Shown: positions 30,000-45,175 of the stretch, piece after piece
Position numbering within the stretch: position 1 is the stretch's first letter
Layout of the letters: each line of letters starts with the position of its first letter
Assembly: GCF_005233835.1 (NCBI RefSeq)
Contig: NZ_SZQA01000049.1
Coordinates: forward strand, 1-45,175
From: Herbidospora galbida
GTDB lineage: Bacteria > Actinomycetota > Actinomycetes > Streptosporangiales > Streptosporangiaceae
Length of the DNA: 45,175 bases
Direction of reading: 5' to 3'
Translations under genes and position numbers: made by a program
Notes under the pieces: model-generated
What the model saw: only the letters and a program-made list of their open reading frames with translations
What the model was told of the DNA's origin: nothing
The model's database searches: none

Positions 30000-31021
30000 G
30001 CCGTCCCTCCCCCCAGTGGGCTGACCAGGGCCTTCCGGTCCAGCGGCGGCCCGCCGAGGTCCGCCACCCGCAGGCACGCGCTCCTCGACGGCGACCCGGG
30101 CACCTCGGCCAGGGTGTGCGCCAGTCCGGCGCAGGCGGGCAGGGCGTGCGCGCACCGGGGGGCGAACCGGCAGCCCTCCGGCCGGTCCGCCGCTCCGGGC
30201 TGGCCGCCGGGGATGGCCGCGAGCGGCCGGTCCCTTGGAGTGTCCGGTGTCGGCATGGAGCGCAGCAGGCCCGCGCTGTACGGATGGGTCGGCCGGGTGA
30301 AGACCTCGTCGACGGTCCCGGTCTCGACCACCTGGCCCGCGTACATCACCGCGACGCGGTCGCACAGCCGCCGGACGACCCCCAGGTCGTGGGTGACGAA
30401 CACGATCGACAGCCCGCGCTCGACGCGGATGCGATGCAGCAGCCGCAGGATCTGGTCCTGCACGGCGACGTCGAGAGCGGTCGTCGGCTCGTCGCACAGC
30501 AGCACCGACGGCTCGGTGGCCAGCGCCATCGCGATCATGACGCGCTGGCGGAGCCCGCCGGAGAGCTGGTGCGGCCACATCCGGGCCTGCGCCGCCGGGT
30601 CGGGCATGCCGACCTCGGCGAGCAGGTCCACCGCACGGCTCCGGGCGGTCCGCCGGCTCCAGCCGTGGCGGGCCCGCGGCCCGGCGGTGACCAGGTCGCC
30701 GATCCTCATGGTGGGGTTGAGCGCGGTCATCGGCTCCTGGAACACCATGCCGATGCCCCGGCCGCGCGCCTCGGCGAACCGGTAGGGCCGCAGCGCGCCG
30801 TCGCGCTCCAGCTCCAGGGTGCCGCCGGCCTGGCGGACGCCCTCGGGCAGCAGCCCGGTCACGGCGCGCAGGGTCAGGCTCTTGCCCGAACCCGACTCGC
30901 CGACCAGCCCGAACGCCTCGCCGTGGGCGACCTCGAAGCCGGCGTGGGACACCGGGCGCAGCGGAGCGTCGGCGGTGCCGGTCTCCAGGACGAGGTCGGT
31001 GATCCGCAGGACAGGGGTCAT
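29996..31021 (-). CDS. Peptide/nickel-type ABC importer ATPase (DppD/OppD-like)
   Basis: A 341-residue ATPase with Walker A GESGSGKSL, Q-loop MVFQEPMTALNP, signature LSGGLRQR, Walker B LLCDEPTTALDV and switch VTHDLGVV. The C-terminal extension carries the family's cysteine cluster (GCRFAPRCAHALPACAG), which in relatives can bind an iron-sulfur cluster. Start and stop both overlap neighbours (ATGA), so the whole importer is made as one block. It energises transport of the ligand of the binding lipoprotein encoded first in the operon. Confidence 0.91.
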   Translation of the reverse strand: MTPVLRITDLVLETGTADAPLRPVSHAGFEVAHGEAFGLVGESGSGKSLTLRAVTGLLPEGVRQAGGTLELERDGALRPYRFAEARGRGIGMVFQEPMTALNPTMRIGDLVTAGPRARHGWSRRTARSRAVDLLAEVGMPDPAAQARMWPHQLSGGLRQRVMIAMALATEPSVLLCDEPTTALDVAVQDQILRLLHRIRVERGLSIVFVTHDLGVVRRLCDRVAVMYAGQVVETGTVDEVFTRPTHPYSAGLLRSMPTPDTPRDRPLAAIPGGQPGAADRPEGCRFAPRCAHALPACAGLAHTLAEVPGSPSRSACLRVADLGGPPLDRKALVSPLGGGTA

Positions 31022-31857
31022 CGCTGCAGCCTCCGCTCCAGGCCGCCGGCGATGAGCCGGACGGCGACGCCGACGAGGATGATCGCCAGTCCGGGCATCA
31101 CCGACACCCACCACTGGTTGCGCAGGAAGGGCTGCCCCTCGGCGATCATCTGCCCCCACTCGATCCCCGGCGCCTGGATGCCCAGGCCGAGGTAGGACAG
31201 CGCCGCGAGATAGCTCAGCGCGAGCACGATGTCGGAGGCCGCGTAGACCACGGCCTGTGGCAGGGCGTTGGGCAGGACGTGCCGCAGCAGGACGCGAGTG
31301 TGCCCGAGCCCGGCGGCCTGGGCCGCCCGGACGTAGTCGAGCTCCCGCAGCCGCAGCACCACCCCGCGGACGAGCCGGGCGTAGGTCACCCAGGCGCCCA
31401 CCGCGGCCCCGACCAGGAACGATCCGGCGCCCGGCCCGAGCAGGAAGACCAGGACGATCAGCAGGATGTAGGACGGGAACGCCTGGATCAGGTCGGCCAG
31501 CCGCATGACCGCGGTGCCGATCCAGCCCCGGGCGTACCCGGCGAGCGCGCCGAGCACGATCCCGATCACGGCCGGCACGGCGGCCCCAAGCAGGGCCAGC
31601 GGCAGGTCGGTCCCCGCCGCGACGAGCACCCGGGCGAAGACGTCGCGGCCGAGCTGGTCGGTGCCGAACCAGTGCTCGGCGGTGGGCGGGCGGAACCGGG
31701 CGGTCAGGTCGGTGAGCGCCGGGTCGTGGCCGGTCAGCGCGCCGGCCGCGAAGCTCGCGGCCAGCAGGAGAGTCAGCAGCACCGCGCCGGTCACCAGGGC
31801 GGTGGCGCCGGAGCCGCGCCGGGCCCGGCGGCGGCCGAGCACCTGGACGAGGGCCAT
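31018..31857 (-). CDS. Peptide/nickel-type ABC permease (DppC-like)
   Basis: A 279-residue inner-membrane permease with an N-terminal anchor helix, then the DppC hallmark TAEHWFGTDQLGRDVFARVLVA and about five further helices. The cytoplasmic EAA-like coupling loop reads YVRAAQAAGLGHTRVLLRHVLPNAL. The ATG at 31857 shares one base with the stop of the DppB-like gene. It forms the channel with the DppB-like subunit. Confidence 0.91.
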   Translation of the reverse strand: MALVQVLGRRRARRGSGATALVTGAVLLTLLLAASFAAGALTGHDPALTDLTARFRPPTAEHWFGTDQLGRDVFARVLVAAGTDLPLALLGAAVPAVIGIVLGALAGYARGWIGTAVMRLADLIQAFPSYILLIVLVFLLGPGAGSFLVGAAVGAWVTYARLVRGVVLRLRELDYVRAAQAAGLGHTRVLLRHVLPNALPQAVVYAASDIVLALSYLAALSYLGLGIQAPGIEWGQMIAEGQPFLRNQWWVSVMPGLAIILVGVAVRLIAGGLERRLQR

Positions 31858-32804
31858 CACACCTCCACGCGAGGGTCGAGGAGGGCGACCAGGACGTCGC
31901 CGACCAGGTTGACCGCCACGACGGCCAGGGAGAACACGAGGGTCAGGCCCTGGATGACGTTGAAGTCGCGGTTCTGCGCGGCCTGGGTCAGGCTCAGCCC
32001 GAGCCCCGGCAGCCCGAAGGTCGACTCCACGACGACCGCGCCGGACAGCAGCAGCGTCGTGAGGGCGGCCAGCAGCGACACCGGCGGCACGGCCGCGTTG
32101 CGCAGCACGAACCGGCGGGTCAGCGTCCAGCCCCGCACGCCGGCGGCCTGGGCGGCGGCGTGGTACTCCGAACGCCGCGCCTCGACGATGCCGCTGCGCA
32201 GGCTGGCCATCAGGACCGGCGCGACCGAGACGCTGAGGGCCAGGGCCGGCAGCACCGCGGCGCGCAGCACCGTGGCGGGGGTGTCGCCCCAGCCGCCGAT
32301 CGGGAACGCTCCAGTGGGCAGCGCCACCCCGGCCAGCAGCACGATCCCCAGCCAGAAGGTCGGGACGCCGACGCCGAAGGCGGCCACCACGTTGATCAGC
32401 CGGTCGGCCAGGCCGTCGGGCCTGCGGGCGGCGAGCAGGGCCGTCGCGCCGGCGATGACGACGGTGAAGACGGTGCTGACGGCGAGCAGCACCAGCGTCA
32501 CCGGCGTGCCCGACGCGATCAGGGTGCTGACCTTGGTCGAGCCCGTCGCGGTGGTGCCGAGGTCGCCGGTCGCGACCCGGCCGAGGTAGTGGACGAACTG
32601 CAGCCACACCGGCTGATCGAGGCCCAGATGGACCCGGATCGCCTGGAGCGTCGCGGCGCTCGCCCGGGGCCCGGCCACCTGCAGGGCCGGGTCGCCGGGG
32701 ACCACCTTGAGCATGGCGAAGACGAGGAGGAGCAGCACCAGCGTCAGCGGGATCGCCTGCAGCAACCGCCTGCCGACGAACCAGAACCGTCCGCGGCCGG
32801 TCAT
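31857..32804 (-). CDS. Peptide/nickel-type ABC permease (DppB-like)
   Basis: A 315-residue permease with six predicted helices. The N-terminus is typical of DppB (RRLLQAIPLTLVLLLLVFAMLKVVPGDPA), followed by LGLDQPVWLQFVHYLGRVATGDLG. The coupling loop is EYHAAAQAAGVRGWTLTRRFVLRNA. The start lies 4 bases after the stop of the binding-protein gene, so it is cotranscribed and probably coupled. It forms a heterodimeric pore with the DppC-like protein. Confidence 0.92.
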   Translation of the reverse strand: MTGRGRFWFVGRRLLQAIPLTLVLLLLVFAMLKVVPGDPALQVAGPRASAATLQAIRVHLGLDQPVWLQFVHYLGRVATGDLGTTATGSTKVSTLIASGTPVTLVLLAVSTVFTVVIAGATALLAARRPDGLADRLINVVAAFGVGVPTFWLGIVLLAGVALPTGAFPIGGWGDTPATVLRAAVLPALALSVSVAPVLMASLRSGIVEARRSEYHAAAQAAGVRGWTLTRRFVLRNAAVPPVSLLAALTTLLLSGAVVVESTFGLPGLGLSLTQAAQNRDFNVIQGLTLVFSLAVVAVNLVGDVLVALLDPRVEV

Positions 32805-32808
32805 CGGA

Positions 32809-34359
32809 TCACGACCCGGTGCGGATCCGGACCGCGGCGGCGTCGTAGGACAGGAACGGCGTGGCGGTGAAGCCCTCGACGTAGTCCGCCACCGCGAACG
32901 CCGTCGACATGTTGACCAGGCCGATCACCGTCGACTGCGCCTGGGCGTCGTCCTGGATGGCCCGCACGGCGGCGTCCTTGACGGAGTCCTCGGTGGTGGT
33001 GGTGCCCTCGGTGAACTTCTCCTTCAGCAGCGCCGAGTCAGCGCCGGTCCAGGGCGACCAGGCGGCCAGGACGAAGCTGATCGGGTCGAACACCGTGGGC
33101 GAGATCGCCGACAGGTCGCTGATGAGCATGTCGTAGTCGCCGCTCTGGCCCTGGGAGTAGACCGTGGCGCTGTCGCTGGGCTTGAGCGTCACGTCGACGC
33201 CGATCTGGGCGAGCTGGTCGCGCAGCAGCTGGGCCATGGTGGTGAGCGTCGAGCTGGCGCCCTCGAAGCCGAGGGTGAGCGTGACCGGCTTCTGGTCGGC
33301 GCGCTTGGCCATCAGCGCCTTGGCGGCGGCCAGGTCGAAGGTGTACGGCGTGGTGGGCGGCACCGAGTTGGGCACGTTGGTCGGCAGCATGCCCGTGGCC
33401 GGGACCACGTAGCCCTGCTGGACGCTGGCCAGCGCCTGGCGGTCGATCGCGGCGGAGATGGCCTTGCGCAGGTTGACGTCGGCCAGGGCCGGCCGCTTGC
33501 TGTTGAGCATGAGGTCCCGGGCCTGGCTCGGCTTGGGGATACGCGCCTGCTCGGCGGGGAGCTGGTTGCCCTCGTCGGCGGTGAGGCCCTCGATCAGGTC
33601 GAGCTGGCCCCCTTGGAAGGCGAGCATCTGCTGGGCGGCGTCGGCCGAGGTCTTGGTGATCACCGTGTCGACGTGGGGCTCGCCCTTGGCGGCGCCGTAG
33701 TAGTGGGGGTTCTTCTTCAACGTGATCGTCTCGGACGGGCCGGGGTTCTGCCAGGAGACGAACGCGAACGGGCCGGCGCCGATCGGCTTGGTGAAGAACT
33801 CCTCGGGCTTCTTCCCGGCGTAGTCGTGGGGGTAGACCGTCGAGGTGCACCAGGTCAGCAGCGCCGGCAGGAACGTGTCGGGGCGGGTGAGGTGGACCAC
33901 GACGGTGTGCTCGTCGGGGGCCTCGGCGCTCTTGACCATGTCGTAGTAGGCGCCGCTGGTCTTGCCGTCGCGCCACTGCTCGAAGGAGAAGGCGACGTCC
34001 TTCCCGGTGACCGGGGAGCCGTCGCTGAAGCCGGCGTCCTCGCGCAGGTGGAAGGTGTAGGTGCGGGCGGAGGCGTCGTAGTCGTAGGACGCGGCGATGC
34101 CGGGCTGCACGCCCGAGCCGTCCGGCTTGTTGGTGAGCAGGTTGCCGTAGATCATCGGCATCGTCGAGATCGACCCCGCGCCGTAGCAGGAGTCTCCCGA
34201 CATGCCGTCGACGGCGACGGTACGGCCGATGACGAGGTCGTTGTCCGCCTTGACGGCTCCGGTGCCGGAGCCCCCGGCGGCGCCGCCGGTTCCCGAGCCG
34301 CAGCCGGCGACCAGCGCGGCGGCGGCCAGGGCGGCGGCCGGCTTGGTCCATGTGTTCAT
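32809..34359 (-). CDS. Peptide/nickel-type solute-binding lipoprotein (DppA-like, SBP_bac_5)
   Basis: A 516-residue extracellular solute-binding protein of family 5. The signal peptide ends in a lipobox with Cys20 (AAALVAGCGSG), followed by a Gly-rich linker. Family features include TFHLREDAGFSDGSPVTGKDVAFSFEQW (about residues 100-130), IGAGPFAFVSW and LRKAISAAIDRQALA. This family binds peptides, nickel complexes, opines or other small cationic or amide compounds, so the fold does not fix the ligand. The ATG at 34359 is chosen over one 12 bases upstream because it gives the compact basic signal start MNTWTK. It heads the eight-gene operon and diverges from a TetR gene. Confidence 0.92.
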   Translation of the reverse strand: MNTWTKPAAALAAAALVAGCGSGTGGAAGGSGTGAVKADNDLVIGRTVAVDGMSGDSCYGAGSISTMPMIYGNLLTNKPDGSGVQPGIAASYDYDASARTYTFHLREDAGFSDGSPVTGKDVAFSFEQWRDGKTSGAYYDMVKSAEAPDEHTVVVHLTRPDTFLPALLTWCTSTVYPHDYAGKKPEEFFTKPIGAGPFAFVSWQNPGPSETITLKKNPHYYGAAKGEPHVDTVITKTSADAAQQMLAFQGGQLDLIEGLTADEGNQLPAEQARIPKPSQARDLMLNSKRPALADVNLRKAISAAIDRQALASVQQGYVVPATGMLPTNVPNSVPPTTPYTFDLAAAKALMAKRADQKPVTLTLGFEGASSTLTTMAQLLRDQLAQIGVDVTLKPSDSATVYSQGQSGDYDMLISDLSAISPTVFDPISFVLAAWSPWTGADSALLKEKFTEGTTTTEDSVKDAAVRAIQDDAQAQSTVIGLVNMSTAFAVADYVEGFTATPFLSYDAAAVRIRTGS

Positions 34360-34422
34360 CGCAGCCTCCAAGACATGCGCGGCCTCGTACGGGGGAGACC
34401 CGGGCTGGCTTTCGGCGCAAAG

Positions 34423-34436
34423 CTATCGACCGATAG
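34423..34436. promoter_or_regulatory. Putative TetR operator
   Basis: CTATCG-AC-CGATAG is a perfect 6-2-6 palindrome, 64 bases upstream of the binding-protein start and 113 bases upstream of the TetR start, in the only intergenic region shared by the two divergent units. A weak -35-like TTGTGT lies just beyond it on the minus strand, so a bound repressor would cover that promoter. Confidence 0.5.
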
Positions 34437-34461
34437 GCTAGAGACACAACCCCTTCTGGTG

Positions 34462-34504
34462 TTAACCAAATATTAATTTCGGATTGCCCAAAAACCCTGG
34501 TTAA
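34462..34504. promoter_or_regulatory. Inverted repeat in the AT-rich part of the TetR/importer spacer
   Basis: TTAACCA (34462-34468) and TGGTTAA (34498-34504) are perfect inverted copies 29 bases apart. They flank an unusually AT-rich segment with a plausible rightward -10, TATTAA (34471-34476). They may be a second operator pair or bound the TetR promoter. Confidence 0.35.
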
Positions 34505-34537
34505 GCTACCTGACGCCACCCCCTCCGGAGGACCGCC

Positions 34538-34552
34538 ATGATGCTCACATGA
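34538..34552 (+). CDS. Four-codon leader cistron (MMLT) before the TetR gene
   Basis: GGAGGA (34527-34532) is followed 5 bases later by ATG ATG CTC ACA TGA, which encodes only MMLT. Its stop overlaps the TetR ATG (ATGA, 34549-34552). The Shine-Dalgarno is well placed for this cistron but 16 bases from the TetR start, so the regulator is probably translated by coupling or reinitiation. Confidence 0.5.
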   Translation: MMLT

Positions 34553-35211
34553 CCCGAGGCGGAGGAGTCACCAGAGACCGGATCCTCGTGGAGGCCTCGC
34601 GGCTGTTCGCCGAGCGCGGCTACCACGGCACGTCCACCCGCGACATCGCCGACAAGGTCGGGATGCGGCAGCCCTCGATCTACAGCCACTTCGCGACCAA
34701 GCACCTCATCCTGGCCGAGCTGCTCGACGCCGACCTGGTCCCCGCGCGGGCGCGCATCCGCGCCGCCCTGGACCTGGCCGGCCCGGTGGCCGCCCGGCTG
34801 CACGCCTATCTGCAGGTGGACGTCGCCGCGATCCTGTCGCTCCCCTACGACGTCCGCGGGCTGTACAACGACGACGTGCTGCGCGCCCCGGAGCTCGCCG
34901 AGCAGGCCGGGCGGCGGGCGGAGATCCACGACCTGACCCGCGAACTCATCGAGGCGGGCATCCACGGCGGCGAACTGGTCCCCTTCGACACCGGCTTCGT
35001 CCAGCACGCGATCACCGGCCTCCTGCTGGAGGTGGTGCGGGAGCGCGGCGCCGCCCCCTCCGGCGCGCCCGCCGCCCGCGCCCTTGACGTGGCCGACTTC
35101 GTCCTGCGCGCCGTCCTCGTCGAGGCCGGCACGCTGGACGACGTCCGTGCGAAGGCCGGCGCCCTCGTCCCCGACATCACCGCCATGGCCACCCCCCGCC
35201 CCGTGGCCTGA
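34549..35211 (+). CDS. TetR-family regulator
   Basis: A 220-residue TetR repressor. The HTH lies at residues 10-50 (ILVEASRLFAERGYHGTSTRDIADKVGMRQPSIYSHFATK), a close match to the family consensus. The C-terminal helical ligand domain contains YDVRGLYNDDVLRAPELAE and a dimerisation-type end. It diverges from the ABC importer/hydrolase operon, with a 6-2-6 palindrome between them, so local repression relieved by the imported compound or a metabolite is likely. It also lies next to the convergent NRPS-mbtH operon, which it might influence. The start is the ATG overlapping the leader cistron. Confidence 0.9.
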   Translation: MTRGGGVTRDRILVEASRLFAERGYHGTSTRDIADKVGMRQPSIYSHFATKHLILAELLDADLVPARARIRAALDLAGPVAARLHAYLQVDVAAILSLPYDVRGLYNDDVLRAPELAEQAGRRAEIHDLTRELIEAGIHGGELVPFDTGFVQHAITGLLLEVVRERGAAPSGAPAARALDVADFVLRAVLVEAGTLDDVRAKAGALVPDITAMATPRPVA

Positions 35212-35419
35212 TCACGAGTCCGAGCCACAGACGGGCGGCGACGGCGTGGCTCGGGGGCAGGCGGCCACGGATGCGCACCCGGCTTTTCAGGCAGGTCGTG
35301 CAGCGCGGCAAGGTGAACTCGACGTCCCCAGGCCCAGGATCCGGCGAGGCCTGCGGGCCCCGCCGATGAGTTCGCCGCCAGTGCCGAGGCCCTGGGTGAA
35401 CGGGTCGCGGACTTGAATC

Positions 35420-35447
35420 GAGGCCGGGCCCGCGAAGGCCCGGCCTT
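35420..35447 (-). terminator. Terminator downstream of mbtH
   Basis: AGGCCGGGCC / GGCCCGGCCT (10 bp, extendable by one G-T pair) around the loop CGCGAA lies 6 bases after the mbtH stop (35455-35453). It would end the leftward NRPS operon and could also stop rightward transcripts from the TetR gene. The rest of 35212-35419 shows no gene. Confidence 0.7.
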
Positions 35448-35452
35448 CTGCG

Positions 35453-35646
35453 TTATCGCAGGCTCTTGGGGCGCATGTCCGTCCACGTCGCCTCGATGTG
35501 GTCCAGGCAGGCCTGCCGTGCCGCCGGGCCGAAGCTCACCGTCCAGCCCGCGGGCACGTCGGCGAACTCGGGCCACAGGCTGTGCTGGCCCTCCTCGTTC
35601 ACCAGGACGGTGTACACCCCGTCGGGGTTCTCGAACGGGTTGCTGC

Positions 35647-35650
<4 letters not shown>
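35453..35650 (-). CDS. mbtH: MbtH-like NRPS accessory protein
   Basis: A 65-residue MbtH-family protein, which binds NRPS adenylation domains and is often needed for their folding and activity. It has the full signature: NPFENPDG, then S24-L-W26-P (GQHSLWPEF), VPAGW36, R-x-x-C48-L and W56-T-D-M-R-P near the end. The ATG at 35650 is chosen because it overlaps the NRPS stop (ATGA) and gives the normal family length. Upstream in-frame codons lie inside the NRPS. Translational coupling to the synthetase makes this its dedicated partner. Confidence 0.95.

Positions 35651-45175
<9,525 letters not shown>

Noticed and set aside
32707-34476. Plus-strand reading frame of about 589 codons
   Set aside because: It is antisense to the binding-lipoprotein gene, with low-complexity Gly/Val/Arg/Asp text and no motifs.

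Overview
The window is high-GC DNA with strong GC bias at third codon positions, from a filamentous actinomycete. A full-length two-domain geosmin synthase, a DUF574-type methyltransferase, a SWIM/DUF6493 pair and an NRPS with MbtH all fit that. A member of the Streptosporangiales or a related family is plausible, but I cannot fix the genus from the sequence.

Layout. Bases 1-3189: a TauD-like dioxygenase and a cut-off partner gene diverge from a TetR-HTH/TPR regulator, with a perfect 14-5-14 palindrome of iron-box geometry between them. 3195-5365: an orphan coding fragment, a low-complexity stretch, a FetB-type permease, a small membrane protein and a 22-bp tandem repeat array. 5355-9470 (minus strand): adenylyl cyclase, methyltransferase and geosmin synthase. 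9682-13664 (minus): a DUF6493 protein coupled to a SWIM zinc-finger protein. 13721-17670 (plus): serine hydrolase with a leaderless-type promoter, metallophosphoesterase and GH13 glycosidase, then decayed duplications of the GH13 gene's 3' end. 17973-20417: GntR regulator diverging from an MHS transporter, plus a lipoprotein. 20467-21689: a decayed substrate-binding/VWA pseudogene.

21709-26223 (plus) is an iron-uptake operon: a 19-bp IdeR/DmdR-type iron box, two exporter-fold ABC half-transporters whose ATP sites are degenerate in a complementary way, and a siderophore-binding lipoprotein. Convergent to it, 34359-26256 (minus) is a closely packed eight-gene operon: a peptide/nickel-type ABC importer (binding lipoprotein, two permeases, two ATPases), a cupin, a dimethylformamidase-like hydrolase and an agmatinase-family ureohydrolase. 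Seven of the eight genes are joined by 1-4 base overlaps. The layout suggests import of a small nitrogenous compound followed by C-N bond hydrolysis. A divergent TetR regulator at 34549 has a four-codon leader cistron and a palindrome close by.

35453-45175 (minus) is the downstream end of an NRPS cluster: C-A-T, C-A(Ser)-T, C-A-T-E, continuing off the right edge, translationally coupled to mbtH. There is no thioesterase in the window. With the iron box, ferric-siderophore uptake genes and Ser-containing NRPS within 25 kb, a peptide siderophore is a reasonable but unproven guess. The most unusual items are the ABC-cupin-amidase-ureohydrolase operon, the half-degenerate ABC pair, the 3'-tail repeat arrays and the TetR leader cistron.
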